Positions 55,245 through 64,000 of a stretch of DNA of 64,000 nucleotides are shown piece after piece. The translations under genes and the position numbers were made by a program. Origin of the DNA: Hyphomicrobiaceae bacterium (GTDB taxonomy: Bacteria; Pseudomonadota; Alphaproteobacteria; Rhizobiales; Hyphomicrobiaceae). Positions within the stretch are counted from its first letter, which is position 1. Every line of letters starts with the position of its first letter. A model generated the notes under the pieces. It was given only the letters and a program-made list of their open reading frames with translations. It made no database searches and had not been told where the DNA came from. Location of the stretch: assembly GCA_022844275.1 (NCBI GenBank), contig JALHMB010000001.1, positions 868,001-932,000 on the forward strand, written 5' to 3'.

Positions 55245-57356
55245 TCAACTGAGCAAGCGCACAACCGGCTCTCGCTCCCAGAGGCGCGTGCGTGCGTGCG
55301 TAAAGAATAGATCCATGTTGTCAGTGAGGTTGACGACTCCCTCGTCCGGCTGGACGTTGGCCTTATCGAGGAGCGGCTGGCATTCTCGAGTAAATCCGAT
55401 TGCTTTCAAATGGCCGAAGGCGTGAGCGACGAAATCCGTGGCGGCGCCTTCTCTCAAGAGCTCAGTGCAACCTTCTTCCGACACGACCAGCGCCACGGCA
55501 TCAAATAGCACTGATGGCATCCCGGCGAGCTGCCCATCGGCAGGAAGCTTCGTCCCCCCTTTTAGCATCACGCCGCCAACCTTGGGCGCCACGATTTTGA
55601 CGGTGGCACCTTCGGCCTCAGCTTGTTTGACGAGCGCCTTAAAGATCCTTCCATCTGCGCCATCAGTGACGAGGATCGCAATCGAGCGGCCCATCAACGT
55701 CAGCGGGTATTTGCCAACGATGCGCAGGCCCGCCGATGGCTCCATATCCTTGGGCTCCACGAAGGCCTTCGATTTTGCCGGCAGCTCGATACCAAGGCCG
55801 TTCGCGATGCGTTGAGCCAGATCCTCGTCCACATTGCGCCAGTTGCTGAGCACTCGTGTCCGCACATGGTCGAGACTGACCTTAGATAACTCGAACACGA
55901 AGGCGCTCGCGATATGTGCCTGCTCGATTTCACTCTGCGACCGATAAAAGAGGCGCGCATGGCTATAGTGGTCGCCGAAACTCTCCGAACGCAGCCGAAC
56001 CTTCCTATCTTCGATCGGTAGCTGGAACGATCGGAAGCCGCCTTCCGGATCGGCACGCGGCCCACCAATCTCGCCTGCCTCGGCAAGGCTGTTTGGCTCA
56101 TAGTTGGCGCGCCCCTTGAACACCTGCATCTGCATATGGCCATCGCGTTGGAGATTCTGAAACGGGCAGCCTTTCGCACGGTTGATCGGAATCTGATGAA
56201 AATTGACAGTGCCAAGCCGTGAGAGCTGGGTGTCCTGGTACGAGAACAACCGACCTTGAAGTAGCGGATCCTCCGAAAAATCGATGCCCGGCGGCACATT
56301 CGTCGGGAGAAAAGCAGCCTGCTCCGTCTCGGCAAAGAAATTGTCGGGGTTGCGATCGAGAACAAGCCGGCCAACTATGCGGATTGGGACCAGTTCCTCG
56401 GGCACAACTTTGGTGGCGTCGAGAATATCGAACGGCAACGCGTCCGCCTCTTGTTGACTGAAAAGCTGCACGCCGAATTCCCACTCAGGAAAACTTCCAC
56501 TCGCGATAGCATCGAACAGATCGCGACGGTGATAGTCAGGATCGGCGCCGGCGATTTTGACCGCTTCATCCCAGCACGTCGATTGTAGGCCGAGCCGGGG
56601 CTTCCAGTGAAACTTTACGAACGTCCCTTCGCCTTTGCTGTTGACCAGGCGGAAGGTATTCACGCCGAAGCCTTCCATCATGCGAAATGATCGCGGGATA
56701 GTGCGATCAGACATTGCCCAGGTGACCATGTGCGTCGACTCGGGCATCAGCCCGACAAAATCCCAGAAGGTGTCATGAGCACTTGCCGACTGCGGATAGC
56801 CGCGATCCGCTTCCATCTTCACTGAATGTATGAGGTCCGGGAACTTGATGGCATCTTGGATGAAGAAGACCGGTATATTGTTTCCGACTAGGTCCCAGTT
56901 CCCCTCCTTCGTATAGAACTTGACCGCGAAGCCACGCACGTCGCGAGGTGTGTCCACCGAACCCGCGCCGCCAGCCACGGTTGAGAACCGCACAAAGACT
57001 TCGGTCTTCTCTCCAACTTCCGTTAGCACCCTGGCGCGGGTGAACTTGGCCAAGGATTTCGTCAGCTCGAAAAAGCCGTGGGCGCCGGAGCCTCGGGCGT
57101 GGACAATGCGCTCTGGTATGCGCTCGTGATCGAAATGCTGAATCTTCTCCCTTAAGATCATGTCTTCGAGCAGCGTGGGGCCGCGCCGACCACCCCGAAG
57201 TGAGTTCTGGTTGTCACTGAGCGGAACGCCGTGGTTTGTAGTCAGGCGTTCATCGGAAACAGACGAGGTCTGGTGCAGTTCGCCACCTTGCCCGAAACGT
57301 ACCTTGCTAACTTTTGCAGGCCTTTTGCCGTTGCTCTTCGACTGGCGCGTCGTCAT
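55245..57356 (-). CDS. katE: Catalase HPII (large subunit, with C-terminal flavodoxin-like domain)
   Basis: 703 aa from ATG 57356 (GAGG 8 bp upstream). Catalytic His in [15 protein letters not shown], the Asn region [15 protein letters not shown], heme-ligand Tyr in [14 protein letters not shown], and a C-terminal DJ-1/flavodoxin-like domain of ~140 residues ([20 protein letters not shown]). Decomposes H2O2. Monocistronic. Confidence 0.96.
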   Translation of the reverse strand: MTTRQSKSNGKRPAKVSKVRFGQGGELHQTSSVSDERLTTNHGVPLSDNQNSLRGGRRGPTLLEDMILREKIQHFDHERIPERIVHARGSGAHGFFELTKSLAKFTRARVLTEVGEKTEVFVRFSTVAGGAGSVDTPRDVRGFAVKFYTKEGNWDLVGNNIPVFFIQDAIKFPDLIHSVKMEADRGYPQSASAHDTFWDFVGLMPESTHMVTWAMSDRTIPRSFRMMEGFGVNTFRLVNSKGEGTFVKFHWKPRLGLQSTCWDEAVKIAGADPDYHRRDLFDAIASGSFPEWEFGVQLFSQQEADALPFDILDATKVVPEELVPIRIVGRLVLDRNPDNFFAETEQAAFLPTNVPPGIDFSEDPLLQGRLFSYQDTQLSRLGTVNFHQIPINRAKGCPFQNLQRDGHMQMQVFKGRANYEPNSLAEAGEIGGPRADPEGGFRSFQLPIEDRKVRLRSESFGDHYSHARLFYRSQSEIEQAHIASAFVFELSKVSLDHVRTRVLSNWRNVDEDLAQRIANGLGIELPAKSKAFVEPKDMEPSAGLRIVGKYPLTLMGRSIAILVTDGADGRIFKALVKQAEAEGATVKIVAPKVGGVMLKGGTKLPADGQLAGMPSVLFDAVALVVSEEGCTELLREGAATDFVAHAFGHLKAIGFTRECQPLLDKANVQPDEGVVNLTDNMDLFFTHARTRLWEREPVVRLLS

Positions 57357-57885
57357 TGGATGTCCTCGTAGATGGGCCTGGGTTCGTTGCATTTATGGTT
57401 CGACGAGGATCGCAGTGGCGTCTTTTGTCGGCGACTAGGTACGCGGGTCGGGAGCCAAGCAATGACGGACTGTGTTCCTGCTTATCGTCAAACGCGGCGT
57501 GACAGCAGGCGTTGCACCCAATTCCGGATACTTACTCAATTGTCATTGTTCTGCCCCCTGTCGGCGAAACTGCCAGGACGTATTTCGTGAGGGCGCTCTC
57601 GATCTGAGACGCAATCGGAAATCAAGCGATAGCTGGGGCCAAACTCCTAGGGCCTATCCGATGAAAGTGGACGGCAGATATTCGGTGATCAGCATTCCCT
57701 GTACGTGCGAATCCTTGGCGCATCCTTGAGCTTTCAACCTTCCGCCATTGGAATGCCCTGGCAATTTCTTATGTGTTTGGACGTACTCTGCAGGTCCAAG
57801 GGTGAAGCTTGCGCTGCTCTCTAATGGCTGGCGCACTCACACGGCCGCGAAGAGGGTGCCTCCTGGACGTGTGGCAAGCGGGCCG
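57357..57885. other. Intergenic region, no gene seen
   Basis: About 530 bp upstream of katE with its promoter. Short frames only. The right part leads into a pseudogene remnant. Confidence 0.4.
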
Positions 57886-58067
57886 GAAGCGCTGGGCCTA
57901 TTGGACCGACATCCGGAAGTCCGCTGCCTGTTCACGCGCAACGCCATCGTCCATGGTGGCGTGCTCGCCCCCGGCGTCAATTCCTCTCCAAGCCGTTCAC
58001 CGCCGAGGGCTTGGTGCAAAAGGTTCGCGATGTGCTCGGTCCTCCTCGACGACAAAGTCCGAGCTGA
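57886..58067 (+). pseudogene. Remnant of a hybrid histidine kinase receiver domain
   Basis: LDRHPEVRCLFTRNAIVHGG in one frame is followed after one missing T at about 57999 by FLSKPFTAEGLVQKVRDVLG in another, ending at TGA 58067. Intact homologues have LFTSGYTRNAIVHGGVLDPG then FLSKPF, so SGYT is also missing. Only the receiver's last third survives and no kinase part is visible upstream. Confidence 0.55.
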
Positions 58068-58167
58068 TCAGCAGCTTGCGCGGCGTATTTGGCGCTCTCG
58101 TAACACGGCTGTTGAGCCCAGGCACTTCGTCAGAAATGGGTCATCCGCGTGGACCGGAGATCTCTCG

Positions 58168-59079
58168 TCAGCCGGCATCGCGCTCCCACCCGTGCTGCAA
58201 GCGTACGTGATCAATCAACGCACGAAGCTTTGGCGCCACGTGCCGCCGGCTCGGATAGTAAATGAAAAAGCCGGGATACGTGGGGGCAAAGTCGGTGAGC
58301 ACCCCGACGAGCTCACCCGTGTCGAGCCAGGGTCGCAGACAGTCCTCGGGCGCGATCGTGATACCGGCGCCGGCCAAAGTGAGCCTGATCATCAGGCGTA
58401 GGTCGTTGGTCGTGATCTCTGGGTCGACGGCGACATTGAACTCACGCCCGTTCTCGATGAACTCCCATCGATGGGCCGAGACCTCAGGTGCACGACGCCA
58501 GCCCACACATCGATGATTGATGAGGTCGCGCGGATGTCGCGGGGTGCCGAACGTCTCGACGTAGGTAGGCGCGCACGCGGCGCGCTCGATCTGTTGTCCG
58601 CTCACCGGGACCGCGATCATGTCCTGCTCGATGACGTCGCCCAGGCGAACACCGGCATCGAAGCCAGCGGCTACGATATCAAACTCCTCGTCGGTGATGA
58701 CGAGATCGAGCGTTACATCGGGATGAGCGGCAGCAAAGCTGGCAAGCAGCGGACCCGAGATAAATCTCTCGGCGATCGACGAGACCGCGAGACGCAGATG
58801 ACCGCGAGGGCGATCATGCAAATCGGTGGTGGCAGCGACCGCTGCCTCAATTTCCATGAGCGCTGGCGAGATGCTTTGATATAGCCCTTCACCCGCTTCG
58901 GTCAGGCTCACACTCCTGGTCGTGCGACGGATGAGGGCAACACCCATCCGCGCTTCGAGCTTGCGGATTGTCTGACTGACGGCCGAGCGCGTGACTCCAA
59001 GTCGATCGGCAGCGGCGCGAAAACCGCGCGTTTCCGCGACAGCACGAAACACAGCCAGGGCAGCAAGATCAGCGCTCAT
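58168..59079 (-). CDS. LysR-family transcriptional regulator
   Basis: 303 aa. HTH (FRAVAETRGFRAAADRLGVT, then RSAVSQTIRKLEARMGVALI) and effector domain. Divergent from the SDR gene 126 bp away, the usual LysR-target arrangement, so it probably controls that gene and the SnoaL-like gene behind it. Confidence 0.93.
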   Translation of the reverse strand: MSADLAALAVFRAVAETRGFRAAADRLGVTRSAVSQTIRKLEARMGVALIRRTTRSVSLTEAGEGLYQSISPALMEIEAAVAATTDLHDRPRGHLRLAVSSIAERFISGPLLASFAAAHPDVTLDLVITDEEFDIVAAGFDAGVRLGDVIEQDMIAVPVSGQQIERAACAPTYVETFGTPRHPRDLINHRCVGWRRAPEVSAHRWEFIENGREFNVAVDPEITTNDLRLMIRLTLAGAGITIAPEDCLRPWLDTGELVGVLTDFAPTYPGFFIYYPSRRHVAPKLRALIDHVRLQHGWERDAG

Positions 59080-59205
59080 TGATTAGTTGGGCTTACCACC
59101 GTGTCGAGCTGAAGGCTAGTTCTCTGGACACTCATATCTCCTTATCTCACTGGCACTGGCGAAAAGCCGAGGATGTCCGACGTCCATCCGGCAATGGAGG
59201 TGAGA

Positions 59206-59932
59206 ATGAGCGTGGGTAAGGTCATCGCAATCACGGGTGCCTCGAGCGGGATCGGCGAGGCGATTGCCGAGCTAGTTGCGACGCGCGGTGCTCGAGTGCT
59301 GATTGGCGCACGGCGCACTGATCGCCTCGAAGCCCTTTCCGACAAACTTACGGCCGCCGGCGGCCAGGCCGATTATCGCGAACTCGATGTGACAAGGCGG
59401 CAGAGCGTTACCGACTTCGTGCGCGCAGCCGTCGATCGATTTGGGCGACTGGATGTGATCGTGAACAATGCAGGTGTGATGCCGCTATCTCCGCTCGCCG
59501 AATTAAAGGTCGATGAGTGGGATCGAATGATCGACACCAATGTGAAGGGTGTCCTTTATGGCATCGCCGCTGCTCTCCCCATATTCAGGGCTCAAGGCAA
59601 CGGTCACGTAGTCAACATTTCATCAATCGGTGCACTCGGCGTCGTCCCCACGGCCGCGGTTTACTGCGCACAAAGCGGCGGTGCGCTTCATCAGCGAGGG
59701 ATTACGGCAGGAAAGCTCGAACATCCGCGTTACGTGCGTCAATCCCGGCGTTGTCGAAAGCGAGTTGGCTTCGACCATTACCCACGATGAAACGATTACC
59801 ATGATGAAGAGGTATCGCGCTATCGCGCTTCATCCCGCTGAAATCGCCAAAGCGATTTGGAACGCAATCGAAGCGCCACAGGACGTGAATACCACCGAGA
59901 TCACGATCCGCCCGACAGCTTCGTCCCACTGA
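59206..59932 (+). pseudogene. Short-chain dehydrogenase/reductase with a frameshift
   Basis: ATG 59206 has GGAGGTGAG upstream. TGASSGIGEAIAE cofactor motif, NNAG, and the catalytic Ser region HVVNISSIG, then Tyr in AAVYCA. At about 59669-59672 the frame breaks (expected YCATK). The rest continues in another frame, KAAVRFISEGLRQESSNIRV to a stop at 59932. One inserted or two deleted bases would explain it. The Tyr-xxx-Lys catalytic pair is split by the break, so the product is inactive unless this is a sequencing error. Confidence 0.8.
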
Positions 59933-59992
59933 TGTCGCACAAAGAACGCCCAATCAACTCCCCTTGCAAACCCACGAGGAAGGAACCGAGAG

Positions 59993-60520
59993 ATGACATC
60001 TTACCGCGTTACACGGCGCATGACCAAATCCGCCAGCTCTTTGCTGGTCGCCATGATCCTACTGGCGGCTACGGCACAGGCACAGGCACAGGCACAGTGT
60101 GTGGAGGTGACGACGCAGAACGAATCGATAGTCCGGCGAGCCTTCGACAACTGGATCAAGGGAGGCAGCAACATCTTTGCCGAGCTTCTGGCTTCCGAAG
60201 TGAGATGGACCATCCACGGCTCCGGCCCGGTAGCAGGCACCTATTTCGGGCTCAAGGATTTTGTCGAGCGAGCTTCGGTCCCTCTCGTCAGCCGCCTGGA
60301 AGGCCCGATTGCTCCGAAGGTTCATCACATCTGGGCAGTCGGCGACACAGTGATCGTCCGCTTTGACGGGTCGGCCACTACGACGTCGGGTGCGCCATAT
60401 GCGAACCAATTCGTATGGATCTTCCGGATGGCCAACGGTGTCGTGATTGAGGCCGAGGCATTCTTAGACCTCGTCGCCTATCAGCAGGTCGTCGACAACA
60501 ATGCGCCACGCACAAAATAA
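59993..60520 (+). CDS. Exported SnoaL/NTF2-like protein
   Basis: 175 aa. Signal peptide ending in AQAQAQAQ, encoded by a short hexanucleotide repeat at 60075-60098, then an NTF2-like fold (VRRAFDNWIKGGSNIFAELL, WTIHGSGPVAGTYFGLKDFV, HIWAVGDTVIVRFDG). No catalytic assignment. 60 bp downstream of the SDR, possibly cotranscribed. Confidence 0.82.
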   Translation: MTSYRVTRRMTKSASSLLVAMILLAATAQAQAQAQCVEVTTQNESIVRRAFDNWIKGGSNIFAELLASEVRWTIHGSGPVAGTYFGLKDFVERASVPLVSRLEGPIAPKVHHIWAVGDTVIVRFDGSATTTSGAPYANQFVWIFRMANGVVIEAEAFLDLVAYQQVVDNNAPRTK

Positions 60521-60619
60521 ATACCACCTGGCGGCAGATGAGAAGCCGTTTTGATCGGCCGCCAGCCAACCCCACAGCAGAGCAAAAGAATGCGGGAGCT
60601 TAGTGCCAGCTATATATTG

Positions 60620-60745
60620 TTAGCCGGCTGCTGCATGTTTCCTGCGTTTACGCTTCTCCTCTTTGGCGGCACGTCGCAAAGCATTTGATGCCTTGCGTTG
60701 TGCAGCTTGGATGCGTTTGCGGCGCGAATTTGACATCTTGGGCAC
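60620..60745 (-). CDS. Small highly basic protein
   Basis: 41 codons from GTG 60745 (GGGGAGAG 7 bp upstream); ATG 60736 is an alternative. The sequence begins MPKMSNSRRKRIQAAQRKAS, followed by NALRRAAKEEKRKRRKHAAA, about 40 percent Lys/Arg and free of stops. Resembles a small nucleic-acid or ribosome-binding protein in composition only. No family recognised. Confidence 0.45.
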   Translation of the reverse strand: MPKMSNSRRKRIQAAQRKASNALRRAAKEEKRKRRKHAAAG

Positions 60746-61382
60746 AACACTGCTCTCCCCTGTCCAAATAGTAACAAACCCTCACCTGATGCTGCCTAGC
60801 AAATGCTAGCTGGTAAAGCCGAATTCGTGAACTTGATCACGAAGGCACCGGGTCAGATGCGCGCCGGTCGTCCGGTGGGCGAGATCTAAGCCGAATGTCG
60901 GCTCTTGAGATTTGAGCGGTCTCAGCCCACCATCATGGTCGACAGCCAGAGCCAACGCATTGTCCGCTCAAGGTTGCGCCTCCTCAAGCTCACCATCGAC
61001 CGATCGTAGCTCCCTTCACAACGCCCGCTCATCGAAAGTGCGCGAACGGCAGATCAAACAGTAGCGTCGGCGCTGTTTGGCAGTTCATCTTTGCACCTGG
61101 CTATTGCCGACTGATCGACACAGCGACAACTGATTGTAAAACCAAGGCGTTGAATCATCCGAAGCCGAGGACGTCGATGCGATACGCGCGCCGAGCATGT
61201 CTGCTTTCTTGTGCTGACGGATTGCGATGGGGCGTATCCGATCAGCCACAGCCAACCGCCGATCGATCTTCGGGGGGCCTGATAGGGCTTGGCCGCCAAG
61301 ACGGGAGTTGTCGAGTGGCCTTCTATGACTTAACAGCTATTTGTCATAGTTGACTATTATGTATTGTGAGAGGGCGAGTGTA
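60746..61382. other. Intergenic region, no convincing gene
   Basis: About 640 bp. A hairpin TTCGTGA-acttga-TCACGAA lies at 60824-60843. A minus-strand frame near 61280 reads IGGWLWLIGY, weakly like a DUF2569 start, but it breaks down and is not called. Confidence 0.4.
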
Positions 61383-61811
61383 ATGCGCCGCGTAAGCTTT
61401 ATATTGTCGATTTTGTTAGTGGGTTGGAGCCCGTCGCAGGCGGCTGAAGCTCCCCCGGTCGCAGACGGCATGTGCACATATTTTCTCGGCCTTTGTGTCA
61501 CCTGCGAGCAGCCCCTGTTGTGCAGAACCTCCGAGCGCATTGACCCCACGCAGAACTTTGGTTCGCAGGCCGCCCGCAGCACACTGCAAACCGGTGCCAT
61601 TGGGCACGCAACGCCATCCCCGATCACACCGGTGCCGGTCAAGAAAAAACCAAAACCCGTATCGCCTCAGGAAGCGCGGGAATTCGAGGCCTTCAAGAAG
61701 TTCCTTAGGAAGGACGGCCACCTGTTGCGGACAAAGGACGAGAGCGACGAGCTCGCGCTCTACCAGAAGTATTTGCGTTGGAAGGCGCAGTCAAAATCCA
61801 GCGCCAATTGA
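61383..61811 (+). CDS. Small exported cysteine-containing protein
   Basis: 142 aa. Signal peptide MRRVSFILSILLVGWSPSQA, then MCTYFLGLCVTCEQPLLC with four closely spaced cysteines, a Pro/Lys linker, and a charged helical C-terminus (EAREFEAFKKFLRKDGHLLR). Probably disulphide bonded in the periplasm. No family recognised. Confidence 0.65.
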   Translation: MRRVSFILSILLVGWSPSQAAEAPPVADGMCTYFLGLCVTCEQPLLCRTSERIDPTQNFGSQAARSTLQTGAIGHATPSPITPVPVKKKPKPVSPQEAREFEAFKKFLRKDGHLLRTKDESDELALYQKYLRWKAQSKSSAN

Positions 61812-62174
61812 TCCGACACTCCCCAAGAGCCCACGTCTCCAGACGGCGTGCGCAATGGTGCCGGATATGACATCGCTTTCGGAAGGTCCTCACTCGTAAG
61901 CGGATCGCGACGCAATGGTTCGAAGTATTGAAGGCGTTGCTTTTCCGAAGCCGCCCCTAAAGGGCGGTGGCTTCAATTGTGGGCTTTAGACTTAGTCGAT
62001 GTTCATCGCATATTCCGACGTTTGCGATCTGACCATCTAACTGCTTTCACGCGTGCGCGCTCACGAACACGACCACAACTCGATCAACGTAACGCCGCAC
62101 GCTCCATGTCGAAAGAACGCTAATCCGGCACAAGCGCCGATCGCACCCAAGCCGGCGTCACTCCTGCCGAGCAA
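61812..62174. other. Intergenic region with a strong hairpin
   Basis: 363 bp between convergent genes. No gene. Contains the hairpin listed next. Confidence 0.45.
61947..61974. repeat. Hairpin resembling an IS200/IS605-type end
   Basis: GAAGCCGCCCC-TAA-AGGGCGGTGGCTTC forms a stem with a small bulge. Similar GCCGCCCnTAAAGGGCGGTGGC hairpins mark ends of IS200/IS605-group elements, but no tnpA or tnpB is nearby. Could also be a plain terminator. Confidence 0.3.
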
Positions 62175-63797
62175 CTATGAAAGTTTGAGGCCCCGATAGT
62201 CGTCCTCGGCAATCTCGTCGCAGAGCTTGCGATAGACGCCAACACCAGCAACATACGGCATGAACACGCGTGGCTTTCCGGGAATGTTTGCGCCGACGTA
62301 CCAGGAGTTGGCTCTCGGATAGAGTGTCGCGTCGGCAACCTCGTTGACGTGTGAGACCCAATTGGTCTCCGCATCCGGGTCCGCCTCAATACGACGGACC
62401 TGTCGCTCCGCCGCTGTTTTGAGCAGGTCAGACACCCAGTCGACGTGCTGTTCGATCGAGTGGATCATTTGGCTTTTGACGCCTGGACTACCAGGGCCGG
62501 TGACAATGAACATGTTCGGGAACCCGGCGACCATGAGGCCGAGGTAGGTCATTGGGCCGCCGATCCACTTGTCGGCGAGCCGCGTGCCATCGATGCCACG
62601 AATGTCGATCTCGCGCAGTGCGCCCGTCATGGCGTCGAAGCCAGTCGCGAAAGCAATGGCGTCCAGCTCGAACTCCTGATCAGCCGTTCGCACGCCCTTA
62701 GAGGTGATCTCTTGGATCGGTGCCGAGCGCACATCGACCAGCGAAACATTCGGGCGATTGTAGGTCTCGTAGTAGCCGGTATCGAGGCAGAGGCGCTTGG
62801 TGCCGATCGGGTGATCCGTCGGCGTCAGCAGAGCCGCCACCTTGGGGTCTTTCACCACGCTGCGGATCTTCTCACGCACGAACTCGGCCGCAGTCTCGTT
62901 CGCCTCCTCGCTCACAAGAAAGTCGGTGTAGCAGGAGAGGAAGCCGATACTGCCGCCGCGCTCCCAAAGCATCTCGTACTTCTTGCGACGCTCCTCGTCC
63001 GAGACCGTGAGTGCGGATTGGGTCGGCACTGGATATCCCGATACGCCGAAGCCAGTCTGGCGCGCTTCCTCGCGGCTTTTGCGATAGTTTGCTTTGAAGG
63101 CGCTCTCGAGATCACGATCCATGGGGCCGTTCTGCGCGGGCAGGCTGTAGTTGGCGGTGCGCTGGAAGACGTAGAGGTGCTTGGCTTGCTGCGCAATCAG
63201 CGGGATCATCTGGATCCCCGAGGATCCGGTGCCGATTACACCGACACGCTTGCCGGTGAAGTCGACGCCTTCTGCGGGCCACATGCCGCTATGGTACCAC
63301 TTGCCCTCGAACGTATCGATGCCCTTGAAGTCCGGTACGCGCGGTGTCGAAAGATTGCCGGTTGCCATGATGCAGAAGCGCGCGGAGATCGTCTGGCCGT
63401 TGGATGCCTTCAGTATCCAGCGATTGAGATCGCCGTTGAAGGTCGCTTCGGTGATGCGGGTATTGAGCTGCACGTCGCGCATCAAATCGAAGCGCTCGGC
63501 GACATGCTGGATGTACGACAGAATCTGCGGCTGTGTCGCGTAGCGCTCCGGCCAACTCCACTCCTGCTGCAGATCATCGTCGAACGAGTAGGAGTACTCG
63601 AGGCTCTCGATATCGCAACGGGCGCCCGGATACTTGTTCCAGAACCAGGTGCCACCGACCCCGCTGCCCGCTTCGAAGGCACGTGTCTTGAACCCCAGGC
63701 CCCGCATGCGATGGATGGCGTAGAGGCCGCCGAGGCCGGCGCCGACGACTGCAACATCGAGTTGGATTGCTTCCTGGGCAGGAGTTACTTGGCTCAT
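62175..63797 (-). CDS. Flavin-containing Baeyer-Villiger-type monooxygenase
   Basis: 540 aa. FAD motif VVGAGLGGLYAIHRM, NADPH motif GTGSSGIQM, and the BVMO fingerprint FEGKWYHSGMWP. Uses NADPH and O2 to convert ketones to esters or lactones. An alcohol dehydrogenase gene ends 61 bp upstream in the same direction, a common pairing for alcohol-to-ketone-to-ester catabolism. Confidence 0.93.
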   Translation of the reverse strand: MSQVTPAQEAIQLDVAVVGAGLGGLYAIHRMRGLGFKTRAFEAGSGVGGTWFWNKYPGARCDIESLEYSYSFDDDLQQEWSWPERYATQPQILSYIQHVAERFDLMRDVQLNTRITEATFNGDLNRWILKASNGQTISARFCIMATGNLSTPRVPDFKGIDTFEGKWYHSGMWPAEGVDFTGKRVGVIGTGSSGIQMIPLIAQQAKHLYVFQRTANYSLPAQNGPMDRDLESAFKANYRKSREEARQTGFGVSGYPVPTQSALTVSDEERRKKYEMLWERGGSIGFLSCYTDFLVSEEANETAAEFVREKIRSVVKDPKVAALLTPTDHPIGTKRLCLDTGYYETYNRPNVSLVDVRSAPIQEITSKGVRTADQEFELDAIAFATGFDAMTGALREIDIRGIDGTRLADKWIGGPMTYLGLMVAGFPNMFIVTGPGSPGVKSQMIHSIEQHVDWVSDLLKTAAERQVRRIEADPDAETNWVSHVNEVADATLYPRANSWYVGANIPGKPRVFMPYVAGVGVYRKLCDEIAEDDYRGLKLS

Positions 63798-63827
63798 GGT
63801 GATTGCCTTTTCGCGTCGTGATCTAAT

Positions 63828-63840
63828 TCAGGTAACCTGA
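63828..63840. promoter_or_regulatory. Palindromic operator candidate before the monooxygenase
   Basis: TCAGGTAACCTGA is a perfect 13-bp palindrome, 31 bp before the monooxygenase ATG and between the two genes. Fits a TetR-type operator; no regulator gene is in view. Confidence 0.4.
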
Positions 63841-63857
63841 GTTTCCCCGCTGGAGCG

Positions 63858-64000
63858 CTACATCAGGAATACGCCCTTGCCGGTGGTCTGCCGATCGAAC
63901 AATTTGTAGGCTTCATCAGCTTGATCGAGCCTCCAGCGGTGCGTGAAGAGATCGTCCATCTTGATCTTGCGATCGGCGATGAACGTCGCGCACTCGGCCT
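63858..64000 (-). CDS. Zinc-type alcohol dehydrogenase, C-terminal end (cut by window edge)
   Basis: 46 codons to the stop at 63858: TFIADRKIKMDDLFTHRWRL, then DEAYKLFDRQTTGKGVFLM, the typical C-terminus of medium-chain zinc alcohol dehydrogenases. The rest lies to the right of the window. Upstream of the monooxygenase in the same direction. Confidence 0.75.
   Translation of the reverse strand, partial: AECATFIADRKIKMDDLFTHRWRLDQADEAYKLFDRQTTGKGVFLM

Noticed and set aside
60803-60889. 28-residue plus-strand frame starting at ATG 60803
   Set aside because: No ribosome site, no similarity; contains a hairpin instead.
61054-61299. Minus-strand frame with IGGWLWLIGY
   Set aside because: Weak likeness to the start of DUF2569, but the rest is hydrophilic noise and no alternative frame restores helices convincingly.
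62445-63821. 458-residue open frame on the plus strand
   Set aside because: Antisense to the monooxygenase, which has clear cofactor motifs. The product is a composition shadow without domain.

Overview
The window carries most of a photosynthesis gene cluster (PGC) of a purple alphaproteobacterium, followed by about 25 kb of ordinary accessory genes. The genes are bacteriochlorophyll a synthesis (bchD/I/F/N/B/H/L/M/G/P, acsF, bciA), the type II reaction-centre H subunit and its assembly factors (puhABCE, lhaA), early carotenoid genes (crtE, crtI, crtB) and the regulators PpsR and AerR. The order bchFNBHLM-lhaA-puhABC-orf-acsF-puhE-hemA is typical of phototrophic Hyphomicrobiales and relatives. 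A bacteriophytochrome next to ppsR is also reminiscent of the Rhodopseudomonas/Bradyrhizobium group. I would not name a genus. The pufLM, bchCXYZ, bchEJ and late carotenoid genes are not in this window, and the left edge cuts bchD, so the cluster must continue to the left or elsewhere.

Layout. 1-2589 (minus): crtE-bchI-bchD, with a promoter carrying two TGT-N12-ACA PpsR operators. 2747-6688 (minus): a light-signalling block of heme oxygenase, bacteriophytochrome and response regulator. 6855-9263 (minus): aerR-ppsR. 9544-29874 (plus): one nearly gap-free run of 17 genes from bchF to crtI, in which hemA, dxs and a type 2 isopentenyl-diphosphate isomerase supply tetrapyrrole and isoprenoid precursors next to the genes that use them. 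35184-29866 (minus): bchG, a second PucC-type transporter, bchP, tspO, a small membrane protein and crtB. crtB meets crtI tail to tail with a 9-bp overlap. 35566-36346 (plus): a 29-residue one-helix peptide, an exported EF-hand protein and a small hypothetical, divergent from bchG. 36355-39696: a hydrolase-membrane fusion, bciA and a CBS-domain protein.

40032-47120 is stress related: a LysR regulator, an exported protein made of four 20-residue repeats, a DegP-type protease, a degenerate receiver, Hsp20 and groESL. groES is frameshifted. 47678-55106 is a ureide/allantoin cluster: two PuuE-type allantoinase homologues, a hydantoin-type racemase, a four-component ABC importer and ureidoglycolate lyase. 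Two tandem palindromic elements sit between its two permease genes. 55245-64000 holds katE, a decayed hybrid-kinase remnant, a LysR/SDR pair with the SDR frameshifted, small exported proteins and a Baeyer-Villiger-type monooxygenase next to an alcohol dehydrogenase that runs off the right edge.

The most interesting items are the regulatory architecture (perfect PpsR operators overlapping -10 boxes at crtE, and a recurring variant TGTAAA-N6-TTGAC at bchG and bchF), the uncharacterised small proteins inside or beside the PGC, and the 4x20-residue repeat protein beside the DegP homologue. No CRISPR array, tRNA or rRNA gene, or intact transposon was seen.
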